Assembly: GCA_030549175.1 (NCBI GenBank)
Contig: JAUKUA010000004.1
Span: forward strand, 2,356,001-2,420,000
From: Lasiosphaeris hirsuta
Taxonomy: Eukaryota > Ascomycota > Sordariomycetes > Sordariales > Lasiosphaeriaceae
DNA: 64,000 bases
Direction: 5' to 3'
Below are positions 1 through 10,362 of the stretch, one piece after another. The position numbers and the translations under genes were made by a program. Positions within the stretch are counted from its first letter, which is position 1. Every line of letters starts with the position of its first letter. The notes under the pieces are model-generated. The model worked only from the letters and a program-made list of their open reading frames with translations, was not told where the DNA came from and did no database searches.

Positions 1-503
1 ATCCACAATAGCATCCTGTCTTCTGCATTCTCCAGACACCCATCCATGTGTTGATTCGGCGCCTGTTAGGGGGAAGACCAGGACCGGTCCAGGTGTGACA
101 ATCGTGGTATAATTCAATATTCCGGTTACGTTATCAACCCTAGCTAGTAGTACTTGGTATTCAAATTAGCCTTTTCAAGGCTAAGTCTGATGTGAATGAA
201 ACATCCTGTCCATCTCTCTTCCGGGTTTCATGCTGGTAAAAAAATCATAATCCAGAGAATTTCGACCCGTAGGTTCGCCGAGGGTCCCGACCTAGGTCTG
301 AGTTTCCCCTAAAGACTATAAAGCTGAGTCCCAAAATGCATGTATCCACGTCGAGTATACACTTGCTTCTTTTCAAATACAACTATTCATACCGCTATCA
401 GCCGCACATGATTATCATTATTGTGATAGTACCCAGCCATCGCAGATGGCCACGCAAATCGACATTACAGCACACCCCAACAAGCAAACCAGTAAACGGT
501 CAC
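1..503. other. Intergenic, no gene seen
   Basis: AT-richer sequence lying 3' of the minus-strand F-box gene. The only open frames are short and overlap that gene's 3' end. No tRNA, repeat or conserved protein fragment was recognised. Confidence 0.6.
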
Positions 504-1213
504 TCACGACAGGAAATACCTGTACATGACCAGCCAGCTCAGAACCAAGGGCACCAAGGCCACCAACAACCCCCAGGCCTCAATGGTGAAGCGCATGCGC
601 AGCCACCTCCTCACGCGCGTCTTGAGCTGCCTGCTCTGGGCACACGTGCTCGTGCCGTAGATCAGACAGCCGAGCCCCGGGCGCGACTCGCACTCGATGT
701 GCTCCCGCCGGCGCTGCATCAGGAGCCTTTTGCCCCAGCAACACACGTCAGCAATGGTTCACAAATCCGAAGAAACAAATAGAAAAAGGGGGGGGAGGGG
801 GGGGCGCACCTGACGCTGCCCCGGCAGAACCGCAGGTCGCTGCCCAGGTCACAGCGCTGGTTGTTGGGGCACTCGAGGTGCAGGCGGCGGCGCTCGACGA
901 GCCAGTCGATCTTGAGCTTGACGCCCGTGTCGACCAGGTTGTAGAAGTAGGCGCTCGTGTGCTTGAGAGAGAGCGCGTCGGGGTAGATGAGATGCTGGGA
1001 GATGAGCACGTGGATCTCGGCCGGGAGCGTCAGGAATGTCGGTTTGCTGCGGGGCGGCGACCATGCCGAGTCCGAGTCCGAGTCCGAGTCCGAGTCCGCG
1101 TCCCGGTCCGGGTGTTGTGCAGGGGCTGGTGGGGCGGTTGTTGTTGTTGTTGGTTTTTTGGGGTTGTCCTCCTCCCGGGGCGCCGGGGCGCGGCGCAGGA
1201 TCAGGGACGACAT
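504..1213 (-). CDS. F-box-like protein with C-terminal membrane segment
   Basis: Two exons (1213-810 and 726-504) around an 83-nt intron. The donor reads AG/GTGCGC on the minus strand and a CTGAC branch site precedes the acceptor; the product is 208 aa. An F-box-like stretch begins near residue 60 (FLTLPAEIHVLISQHLIY), and F-box proteins normally link SKP1-cullin ubiquitin ligases to substrates. The N-terminus is disordered, with a poly-Thr run and an (SD)n run encoded by a GAGTCC microsatellite. The middle has a CxNxxxCDLG segment, and the last ~25 residues are hydrophobic (LLVALVPLVLSWLVMYRYFL), suggesting a tail anchor. Such short fungal F-box proteins with a hydrophobic tail are common but uncharacterised; the substrate is unknown. 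The start is the first ATG of the open frame. Confidence 0.75.
1066..1098. repeat. GAGTCC hexanucleotide microsatellite
   Basis: About five near-perfect CCGAGT/GAGTCC units in the coding strand region of the F-box gene. Read on the minus strand they encode the alternating Asp-Ser run near the N-terminus, so length changes alter the protein in frame. Confidence 0.8.
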
Positions 1214-1895
1214 GGCTTGGTGCGGTGGTAGGGGATGGGGTGGAGGAATGGAACGGCGCGCGGCCTGTCAGCAGCAGCGGATGGGTCCATGGTTATTTGT
1301 ATCTCTCGATGCTGCCGTTTCCCTCGGTGGGTGCCTGTGGTGCCAAAGAGGACAGAATTGGCAGGGCTCACCTTAGTGGGCTGTCTCGTGCCTGTCTGGT
1401 GCCTGTTTGGTGGTGGCTAGGACTGGTGGCGCTCTTGATGCCGGCAGCCCGTGTCCCTGACAGCTGTAGCGTCTCGCAGACTTGCCAGGGCTTGCGAGGA
1501 CTCGCCAGGACTTGCGTCACTTGCGGGGGACGATTGGGGACGATTGGGGACGATTGTTGGAACGATTCGCTGTCCGGCAGCGATTGCAGGTATGCAGTTC
1601 TGCTGCAATGCAGGCGACAGAAATGGAAACATGGATACGAGGTTTCAACCCCAAACCCACCGAGTCACAGCTGCCACGCAGCCGAGAGTCGGCACGTTTA
1701 TGTCCATTGGATACGTGTTTAGTTGAACGTCGTGGCTTCCTGAGGAAACACAGTAGCAGGGTTCAACCGAGCTAGTGTTTGTGGCTCAAGGCAAGGCAGA
1801 CGACAACATTTCCACCGCCCGGAGGCCAACCACCTCCCCCCACCGACAGCGACCATTTATGCAATAAAAATAGCAGCGAAAGCCGCAAAAGAATA
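1214..1895. repeat. Intergenic with short imperfect tandem repeats
   Basis: Promoter side of the minus-strand F-box gene. It holds short direct repeats: three copies of a GGGGACGATT-type 10-mer at about 1526-1558, preceded by CTTGCCAGG/CTCGCCAGG variants. Open frames here have no protein-like composition. Confidence 0.5.
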
Positions 1896-1997
1896 TGACA
1901 ACTGTGGGATTCGAACCCACGCCCTTTCGGACCGCCATACAAGACTTCCGTGAGGAATGCCTGAAGACGGCGCCTTAGACCGCTCGGCCAAATTGCC
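1896..1997 (-). tRNA. tRNA-Leu(CAG) with intron
   Basis: On the minus strand a full cloverleaf can be drawn. The acceptor pairs GGCAATT with AGTTGTC (some G-U), the D stem is GCC/GGC with an AGCGGTCTAA loop, and the T arm is GTGGG TTCGAAT CCCAC. The anticodon loop TTCAGGC gives anticodon CAG, and a long variable arm is typical of type II Leu tRNA. About 19-20 nt after position 37 fit a canonical nuclear tRNA intron. After removal the anticodon stem is CCGTC/TATGG with a C-U mismatch at 31-39, which lowers certainty slightly. Confidence 0.82.
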
Positions 1998-2338
1998 TAT
2001 CACCGTTTGATGGAAGGGACTGTGGAAAAAGTTGGTCTTAACGCCAATGTCTGTCCGTCCTCGAGTTGCCGTCCAACCGTCTCAGGGCACAACGAGATTG
2101 AGGTCAGTGGGCTGTTTCGCCACGCATTTCGTGTCTCACGTGAGTACGCGCAGGCAAGTGAACGGGAGGATTCGAGAGCGGAGGGCCAGGTTCGGGTGCG
2201 CGCGCACCTCAGAGGTACGGACGGATACACGACACACCTCCCATGGTCGCCAGGCACCAAACCTCGACCTACACTTTTTCGCATTCCACTCTGCTGCCTC
2301 CGCTGCTGTCTTGAGATGCATCGCTGAAATTTGCGCCC
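1998..2338. other. Intergenic between tRNA-Leu and EXO5
   Basis: Serves as the upstream region for the plus-strand exonuclease gene and the minus-strand tRNA. Small ORFs on both strands have no recognisable product. No clear TATA element or repeat was seen. Confidence 0.5.
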
Positions 2339-4248
2339 ATGGCGAGCTTCGTGTCCGACAGTGACAGCGACTCCTACGGCTACGATCTCACCGCTTCCGA
2401 TGAGGAGCACCTCTTTACTCTTATCGATAGCATTTCGTCACCAGATGCTAGAACTCCTGCACCAACCCTCGCACCAACTCATGCACCCACTTCGGGTTCT
2501 GCTCCAACTCGTGCGCTAGCACCCACGCATTCGCCTCATGCTGCCAATGGGACGGAAAGAACCGCTTCGCTCGACAGCTATCTCAATGCTGTCATTGCCG
2601 TGAATGAAACCCTCGAGAGCATCACCGAGGATGACCTGAGCTTCGACCTGTCCGAGATTGAACCCGAGGCTACCGAGACTACCGAGACTACCGGGTCCCA
2701 CAGCCATGGGTCGGGGTCGGGGTCTGGAACTGGCGTCGCGGTCGCGAGGGATTATGCCCCTTTGGCCAAGAGGAGGTACTCGCCATCTGTTCCCTCAGAC
2801 AGCGCCAGCGTCGCCTCTTTCGTCTCCCAGACGAAATCGAGCTCGACACTCCGGTTGCTGCCATCCCAGGACGTTCGCTACCCAGATTGTGAGCAGCCGT
2901 ATTCCCCCTACAGCTGCTAGTGTATCTAACTGACGTGAAGCGCTTAGTGAGTCGCGCGCTTTCCGACGTCAAGAAAGCTTGCGAGTCCTCTGCGCAGTCT
3001 GAGCAAAGTGCGGAAGCGCTCGCCGAGGAGGGCCAGTCACCCCTACTTCGCTTCCGCACCTTTCCTATGAAGCCATTCTCCGTGTCGGACCTGACGGCGG
3101 GAGCTTGGTGCGAATTGCAGTATTATTACACCCTGACCATACTGGATGGCAAGAGAACCCAGACGTCTGCCATGAAGGCAGGCACCAAAATTCACGAGAA
3201 GCTCGAGAGGGAGGTCTTCACCACACCCGTCGAGATCGACGTTGTTAAGCGTGAGGATGCGCATGGGCTGAAGGTTTGGAACATCATCCAAGGCCTGCGG
3301 ATGCTGAGAGACACGGGTTTGACCCGCGAGTTTGAGGTCTGGGGGCTGGTTGATGGAAACGTGGTCAATGGCATCATTGATGGGCTGAGCTATGACAACC
3401 CGGACCCCGAACTCGAAGAGGACGTCATCAGCACTCGCGATAGCCAAGACCATTCACAGAGCTCCCAGCAGCAGATCTTGCTCGGAAACAAGGCCATATT
3501 CATCACGGACGTCAAGACAAGGGCGTCCAAATACCCGCCGTCACAAGCCCAAGTTCGCGGCACCATCATCCAGCTCTTTCTCTACCATCGTTTCTTATCG
3601 GACATGGCTTCGGGTCGCCTGAATTACGCCCAAGTTTTTGAACGCTACGGACTGAATATGGACGAGACGTTTTCCGACGACTTCATGGCCCAGATGAGCG
3701 CTCTCCACGAGGAGATATTCTCCGATGGCGAGTCGGCCGTGACAGAAACCACCGACTCGGCCTCCGACTTCTACTCGGCCGTCTCCACCTCCTCACAGCT
3801 TGATGCAAAATTCGATGACGTATCGTCAATGCGATACCGCACCCTCCGCCAGCTACTTTCCCTCCTCAAGTTCGAGATCCACCTGACCTTCCCACGCGGC
3901 TCCAACAGCATCGGCCATATAGTATCCGTCGAGTACCGGTACCGCGCCCGGTCCAAAGACGACGAGGTCGACGGGTCCGTCATCTGCACCAACACGTTCT
4001 ACGTCGAGCCGGAAACCCTCGACGACTACCTCGACGACTACATGCGCTGGTGGCGCGGCGAGCGCGAGCCCCGGGGCGTCCCCCTCGACGAGGCCTTCAA
4101 GTGCCAGCACTGCGAGTTCGCCGACAGATGCGAGTGGCGCAGCAACCTCGACAACGAGGCGGTGCGCAAGGCCAAGCTGGAGAGCGCGGGCAAGGGCGGG
4201 TCCCCCGCGGGCGGCTCCCGGAAGAGGGTGGCTTCGATACAGTGGTAG
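2339..4248 (+). CDS. EXO5: Exonuclease V (Exo5/Dem1 family)
   Basis: Two exons (2339-2888, 2948-4248) and a 59-nt intron with GTGAGC donor, perfect CTAAC branch and TTAG acceptor; the product is 616 aa. Exo5 proteins are iron-sulfur single-strand exonucleases of the RecB/AddB nuclease fold, acting in mitochondrial DNA maintenance in yeasts. The first ~175 residues are low-complexity and Ser/Thr/Pro-rich. The family core starts at RYPDLSRALSDV, which spans the splice junction. Cluster cysteines are C238 (AGAWCELQYYY) and the C-terminal trio C569, C572, C578 (CQHCEFADRC), the family's C...C-x2-C-x5-C pattern. The nuclease DxK is D371-V-K373 in ITDVKTR, with upstream AGTKIHEKLE. It is longer than yeast Exo5 through the N-terminal tail and an acidic Ser-rich insert near residues 440-475. 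It converges with prolyl-tRNA synthetase. Confidence 0.93.
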
Positions 4249-5044
4249 ATTTTCGGTTTGTACAGGCGTTGAACGGCACGCCTGTCCTTATGAGTTGATG
4301 AATGCTGCCTGGGATTTGTTGGGTATGATGGAGATCGATTGTATATGTGTAGTTTGATACGTAGACGCCGACTGCCGACTCATCTCATCTTCCGAAATGT
4401 CGCGGGCAAAACGACGACACTCCGTCTTCTTTGGCTTTCTCAATGCCTGTGCTACACTGTCATTGGCTGTCTGATGCACTTGCCCCTCGGTGACTAATTG
4501 GCCGTGAACAGGAAGGATGGCACCACAGACCTGCCAAGCCGGCGATGATTCACACTATCAACTGTATTGGTAAAATGGAAAGCTAGAGGGAGGCTTTGCC
4601 CTACAAAAATGGCGATAAATGCGATCACGGGTTGATGCATTGCGACTCGATTTCTGAGCCTGATGGTGGATCTCCATACTGGGTAGTGTTTTGTTCCCTC
4701 GGCGCAAATGCCAATTTCCCCTTCCTTGGAGCGACCGACAAAGGTTGGCTGCCTCCTTTGTAGAAAAATATGATATCTCGTAAGAATTAACCATGGGCTC
4801 AGGCCGTCTCTCTCATCTAGTAACACAACTGCTTAGATGTACATGGCCATCTTTGATAGCAACTGGATTCATGTCTATACGTAAAAGGCTGTTTAAGGTA
4901 TCGAGCAAGTCAGGACCACCAAATCAGCGTCTTCGCTTCCTCATCAAACCATCAATTCATAGGACCGTGTTTGCCCCCCCAAACCCTCGACCTGACTTTT
5001 GTGCAAACGACAAGGATGAAAACGTCGCACGACTCTCTTCTTCT
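4249..5044. other. Convergent 3' intergenic region
   Basis: Lies between the 3' ends of EXO5 (plus) and prolyl-tRNA synthetase (minus). It is less GC-rich than its neighbours, with only short, unsupported ORFs. No RNA gene or repeat was recognised. Confidence 0.55.
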
Positions 5045-6843
5045 CTAGTAGCTCCGCCCAAACATGCACCACTCCTCAGCGAGCCGCTCGCATTCGGGGT
5101 TCAGGCACTTCGTCTCACCCTTGACAAGCCCCTCGGGCTGTTCAAAGGGAATGCAGAGACTCTTCATTCCCATCGAGGGAGCCTTTTGGCCTTCGGGGGT
5201 ATCCGCAGTCTCGTCGGAATGACCCTTTGTCAGCTCCTTGATCTTGTCCTCGCACTCGGGGACAAGACAGGAGGGGATGATGACGACGTTCTTCGCATCC
5301 AGGGCCGGGACGACCTCATCCCAGTTGGTAATTTGGATGCGGTGTGCCTTGTAAGCAGCATCTGCCTTGTTATACAAGTCCTTTTGGATGGTCTCGAGAA
5401 GCTCTGCGGCCTTTGTCGTTAGCTCCGAGATAGGGATGGTGCCCTTCTCGCCCGTGTCTCTGCGTGCATAGCTGACAACCTCCTTGGCCGCATCCTTGGG
5501 ACCAAACTCGAGCCGGAGGGGGACACCCTTGAGCTCCCAGTCGTTAAACTTCCAGGCGGGGGTGTAGCCCTCGCGGGTATCTACGTCGGTACGGATACCA
5601 CCCTTCTTCAGCACCGCAAATAAGTCATCGACCTGCTTCAGGTGGTTCTCCTTCTCCTCGGCCGTCATCTTGGCTGTAAGACCGACAGGGATGAGGATAG
5701 CCTGGATCTTGGCAATGCGGGGAGGAAGGACAAGGCCCTTGTCGTCACCGTGGATCATGACCATGACGCCGATAACACGCGTGGAGAGACCCCACGAGTT
5801 TTGCCAGACGTTGATGTGCTTTCCACGGTCGCTGGGGTCCTCTACAGTGATGTCGAACATCTTGGAGAAGTTCTGGCCGAGGCAGTGACTTGTTGCGCCC
5901 TGGATACCACGTCCATTGGAAGGAATGTACCCCTCGACGGTGGTGGTGTAGTAACCACCAGCGAACTTTTCGGCCTCGGTCTTCCTGCCGCGAACGACAG
6001 GGACGGCGAGTAGCTCCTCGTATACACCAGCGTAGAACTCGAGAATTTGGAGCACTTCCTCACCAGCGAGTGCCTCGGTAAGGTGGGCAGTGTGGCCCTC
6101 CTGCCAGAGGAACTCCCTCGCCCTGAGGAAAGGGGTTGTCTGCTTGGCTTCCCAGCGCACGACTGAGTTCCATTGGTTTAGTCGGAGGGGAAGGTCGCGA
6201 TGGCTTCTGATCCATTTGGAGTAGTCTGGTTTTGCCGACTGTCAGTGGCTGCGGCAAAGCGTAGAGCTAAATCCCCCCAGCGGGGACCGTGACCTACAGG
6301 GATACATGACAGCCTCAGAGGTTGGGCGAACTGCCACAGGAACTTCGAGATCCTTGTCTCCCCTGACGGTTGTTAGTCCCGCTTCAACGCCATGTAACGG
6401 GTCGTTTGCCCTCCAACTTACGCCTTTGTGACCCAGGCCAGCTCGGGTGCGAAGCCTTCGACGTGGTCCTTCTCCTTCTCGAGTGACTTGGAGGACAAAA
6501 ACATGGGGAAGTTGGTCTCCTCAACTCCCAATGTCTCGATCTTCTCCTGGAACCATTTGCGAATGACGTTCCAGATGTGCATGGTGGCGGGGCGCATGAT
6601 GAAGAAGCCCGAGATCTCGGTGTAGTACTCGATCAGCTCGGCCTTGAGGACGACCTCCTGGTACCATTGCGAGAAGTTCTCTGTCTTGGACACGGTGATG
6701 CCGATAATGTCGTCCGCCTTCTTACCGCCGACCACAGGGAGCGATGTCTGCTTCGCAGCCTTGTTAGCCTTTGCGGTAGCCATCTTGGCCTGCTTCTCGG
6801 CCTTCTTGAGCGCGCTCTTGGACGTTTCCTTTGCTTCCTCCAT
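5045..6843 (-). CDS. Prolyl-tRNA synthetase, class II eukaryote/archaeal type
   Basis: Three exons (6843-6422, 6362-6298, 6225-5045) give 555 aa; intron donors are GTAAGT and GTAGGT. The enzyme charges tRNA-Pro with proline using ATP. Class II motif 1 is seen in RPATMHIWNVIRKWFQ...NFPMF, motif 2 in FLRAREFLWQEGHTAH, and motif 3 in the WGLSTRVIGVMVMIHGDD region. The C-terminal part has the eukaryote/archaeal extension with cysteine pairs (CLVPEC, CLNPEC) and ends in MFGRSY, as in that clade. The N-terminus is a short Lys/Ala-rich helix-forming segment (about 40 aa). The YbaK-type editing domain carried by the longer yeast enzyme is absent. It starts 524 bp from the divergent CCT1 start, suggesting a shared promoter for two housekeeping genes. 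Confidence 0.93.
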
Positions 6844-7367
6844 TGCTGCTGCGGGTTCCAGGGGTGCTTGGCAGAAAGTGGGAAAGATTTAGGGACCCAG
6901 GATTGGCGTTGGCAGAATTGGCAAATTTATGCCCAACAGTCGAGACAAACTGCGGTTGTGGTGGTGGTGCAGCACTGACTCAATGCCGATTTGAGTCACA
7001 GCAAGAAGAAGACGGCTGCTGTTTTTGTGCCCCGCACTTGCGACCGCCGTTGGAGCAGCCAAACGAGGGGCATCGTGGACCTGGCCCGCGCCTTCCCTCC
7101 CTGGTGGGGGGCGGGGCCAGCCAAGCTGAGCTGCTTGCAGCCAATCAGGGGCGAGGACCCCGACTATTCTGTCAGTGGCCGGGATGGGATTATCTACCCC
7201 TCCGATAAAAAGTTCCTGAGCTGCCTGCTTCTAAGCAGCGGCGAAGCTTTGAAATTGCCTAGAGTCTGTCAACACCCGGCCCCCTCCCCCCTTACATACC
7301 CACCCGCGACCGCCTCCTCCAGCGCAACAACTCTCTGCCGATTCCAACACCAAATTACTCCCTCGAT
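6844..7367. promoter_or_regulatory. Divergent promoter, prolyl-tRNA synthetase / CCT1
   Basis: A 524-bp interval between two divergent start codons. It contains an inverted or direct CCAAT-type pentamer near 7139 (AGCCAATCAG) and a pyrimidine-rich stretch before CCT1. Small ORFs here are on neither gene's frame and are not supported. Confidence 0.5.
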
Positions 7368-9203
7368 ATGGCTTCCATGTTTGAGCAGCCGAGAAACGGC
7401 ACTCTGTTCCTGGGCGGGCAAAAGATCTCGGGCGCAGACATTAGAGAACAAAATGGTTAGTAGTCGCACTTCACAAAACTTCGCGAAGCTTGGGTCGCAA
7501 CAAGCAACAAGTAATAAACCCCCGCTGAACCCAACCCGCAGTGCTGGCCACCCAAGCGATCGCAAATGTCGTCAAGAGCTCTTTCGGCCCCAGCGGTCTG
7601 GATAAGATGATGGTGGACGATATTGGAGTGAGTCTCCATCTCTACCCCATGTTGGAACCCCGGCTAACACAAGTAGGATGTGACAGTGACAAACGACGGC
7701 GCAACCATCCTCAGTTTACTCGATGTCGAGCACCCGGCCGGCAAGATCCTCGTCGACCTTGCACACCAACAAGATAAAGAGGTCGGTGACGGCACAACCT
7801 CGGTCGTCCTGATCGCGGCCGAGCTGCTCCGGAGAGGAAACGAGTTGATGAAGAACCGGATACACCCCACCACCATCATCACCGGCTATCGGTTGGCGCT
7901 CCGCGAGGCGGTCAAGTACATGAACGAGCACATCAGCATTAAGGTCGAGAACCTGGGCCGGGAGTCGCTTCTCAATATTGCCAAGACCTCCATGTCGAGC
8001 AAGGTCATTGGCTCCGACTCTGAATTTTTCTCCAACATGGTTGTCGATGCGATGCAAGCCGTCAAGTCGACAAGCAGCAAGGGCGAGGTCAAGTACCCCG
8101 TCAAGGCTGTTAATATTCTAAAGGCACACGGAAAGGGATCACTCGAATCGATCCTTGTCAAGGGCTACGCGCTGAACTGCACCGTTGCCTCGCAGGCTAT
8201 GACGACCCGGGTAACAGACGCCAAGATTGCTGTTCTCGACATGAATCTGCAGAAGGAGAGAATGAAGCTCGGAGTTCAGATCACAGTCGACGACCCGCAA
8301 CAACTCGAGCAGATCCGCGCGAGAGAGTCAGGCATGATTATCGACCGTATTGAAATGATCCTCAAGGCGGGCGCGAACGTTATTCTCACAACAAAGGGCA
8401 TCGACGACATGGTCATGAAGCTGTTCATTGAGAAGGGCGCCATGGCGGTTCGCCGGTGTAAGAAGGAGGATCTGCGCCGCATTGCCAGAGCCACAGGCGC
8501 CACGATGCTGAGCACCCTGTCCGATTTGAACGGCGACGAGAAGTTCGAGGCCTCGTACCTCGGATACGCGGAGGAAGTTGTGCAGGAGCGCATCTCGGAC
8601 GATGAGTGCATCTTGGTTAAGGGAACTAAGGCCCACTCATGTGCCTCGATCATTCTCCGTGGCTCCAACGACTTCCAGCTCGACGAGATGGAGCGGTCGG
8701 TGCACGACAGCTTGTGTGCTGTCAAGAGAACTTTGGAGAGCGGCAGCATTGTGCCGGGTGGTGGTGCGGTCGAGACTGCGCTTCACATCTACCTGGAGGA
8801 GTTCGCCGGCACAGTCGGTTCAAGGGAACAGCTGGCCATCGGCGAATTTGCCCAGTCACTTCTCGTCATCCCGAAGACGCTGGCTGTCAACGCTGCCAAG
8901 GACGCATCAGAGCTGGTCGCCCAGCTCCGGTCGCGACACGCGCTTTCGCAGCGCATCCAAGAGGGCGAGGCTAACGAGGACGAGAAGACGGTAGCGCGCA
9001 AGAAGGCGTACAAGAACTACGGCCTTGACCTGATGAAGGGCAAGGTTGTGGATGAGATCAAGGCGGGTGTGGTGGAGCCAAGCATTAGCAAGATCCGGCA
9101 ACTGAAGAGCGCTGTGGAGGCATGCATCAGCATCATGCGCATTGATACCCTTATCAAACTGGATCCGGAGCAGGCTCAGGAGGACGATGGACACGACCAC
9201 TAG
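7368..9203 (+). CDS. CCT1: T-complex protein 1 subunit alpha (CCT1 chaperonin)
   Basis: Three exons (7368-7455, 7542-7627, 7677-9203); introns of 86 and 49 nt have GTTAGT and GTGAGT donors. The 566-aa product matches the usual ~560 aa. It is one of eight subunits of the cytosolic TRiC/CCT ring that folds actin, tubulin and other clients with ATP. Group II chaperonin signatures are visible: TNDGATIL at 63-70, the GDGTTS nucleotide loop at 95-100 (Asp96), GGGAVE in the equatorial domain, and the acidic/His tail DDGHDH. Subunit alpha is chosen over its paralogues from the N-terminal [16 protein letters not shown] and [23 protein letters not shown] pattern (ISG.DIR.QN, HPA(G)K.L). Two early introns fall within the first 60 codons. 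It is divergent from the tRNA synthetase. Confidence 0.95.
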
Positions 9204-10024
9204 AAAGCCGGCTAGGGCCTAAGAGCGGCGTTTGCGTGGGCTAGAAGGAGATGATAAAAAATAACTGTACGACTGTCTCTCGAGGCGGTGTCTGATATCG
9301 AAGCGGGTGACAGATGTCTGTAGCCCCCGACGACCGATGTCGCACAGCTCCGGTATATGCGGCAACCCCATCTACAGCACAGGGGGGGGGGGGCCAACCG
9401 GAGTTGATGTCGGGGATGAAGATATGAAGACGCCGGGGACCAAGATCCCAGGTGTCATGCCCAGCAGATAATGCACATACTGTAACTGATGAACGGTTAT
9501 TGGTGACGCTTGCTGAGAGGTTGGGGGAACGGCATCGTGTTCCCGCCCCAATCCCGAGTGGTGCTCGTGTATGCCTGTGTGTCATGAGCCGTGTGGCCGT
9601 CCGGGCCGTATGGGGGTCGCATACTGTCGGCTTAGGAGACTCTGTTCAAAGGCGGAATGGCGGGGCCAGCGGAGAACCAAGCCTGGGATGGCGGATTTAG
9701 CGCTTCTGTGGTGTTCGATGCTGCTGTGGTCCTGCTGTCTTGCTGTACAATTGGTGCCTCACAGGATGCACGGATCCACGACCATTTCATCGGGATCGGA
9801 TTGTGCTTCATGACGTAAAACGTGCTGAGCAAGCGCTCTGTGCTCCCCTCGCATGGCCATCTGACCACGATCTCCAATCGCCATGTGTGCTGCCGGCCCA
9901 ATGAAGAAAGCGCGTACCGGCTCGTGGTGAGTGTGTGTCTCCAGCGTTCCTGTCGCTGGAGTTCTCTCCTTTGCATCTGACATCCGCCAAAAGACATCAT
10001 CGCAAGCGGGGTTGGTGCGTGAGC

Positions 10025-10060
10025 TATCAAGCCTCCTATCAAGCCTCCTATCAAGCCTCC
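10025..10060. repeat. Three tandem 12-bp units
   Basis: TATCAAGCCTCC is repeated three times without interruption about 300 bp upstream of the LYC1-like start. The role is unknown; it may simply be a young minisatellite. Confidence 0.85.
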
Positions 10061-10265
10061 CTCTCCTAGGGCTGCATATGTAAAAAGTCACTTACTTCCG
10101 CTCCCCTCTGGACTCGAGTTTGAGGCGTGCCTTCTCTCCTTTCTCTCCCCAGGCTTAACTCAGCGTTAGCTTCCGCTTCTTTGTCCTCCCTCGAGAGCTC
10201 TCGTCGCCTGCTTCTTTCTGCTGCGGCAACAGAGTTGCATCGAAGGATTCGAGGGGACGACGGAA

Positions 10266-10272
10266 TATATAA
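10266..10272 (+). promoter_or_regulatory. TATA-like element
   Basis: TATATAA lies about 90 bp before the LYC1-like start codon, a plausible core-promoter position for a fungal gene. It is supported only by motif and position. Confidence 0.45.
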
Positions 10273-10362
10273 GCAACCCCAACGACTTCATCAGGATACA
10301 CAATCTCAACTCTTAAATCCCATCCTACAACCCAAAACAAAACTTACAATCCAAATCCAACA

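Larger units (their letters stand above)
9204..10362. other. Intergenic; LYC1-side promoter with 12-bp tandem repeat
   Basis: About 1.16 kb between CCT1 and the acetyltransferase gene. It has a G-run near 9381-9393, three exact tandem copies of TATCAAGCCTCC at 10025-10060 and a CT-rich tract from about 10090 leading to the next start. No convincing coding segment was seen on either strand. Confidence 0.6.

Noticed and set aside
336..782. 148-codon plus-strand frame at the window start
   Set aside because: It overlaps the antisense of the F-box gene's second exon, and its composition has no domain support.
2889..2920. Alternative 32-nt intron in EXO5
   Set aside because: It keeps frame but is shorter than normal fungal introns. 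The 59-nt choice uses a perfect CTAAC branch and restores the conserved YPDLSRAL.
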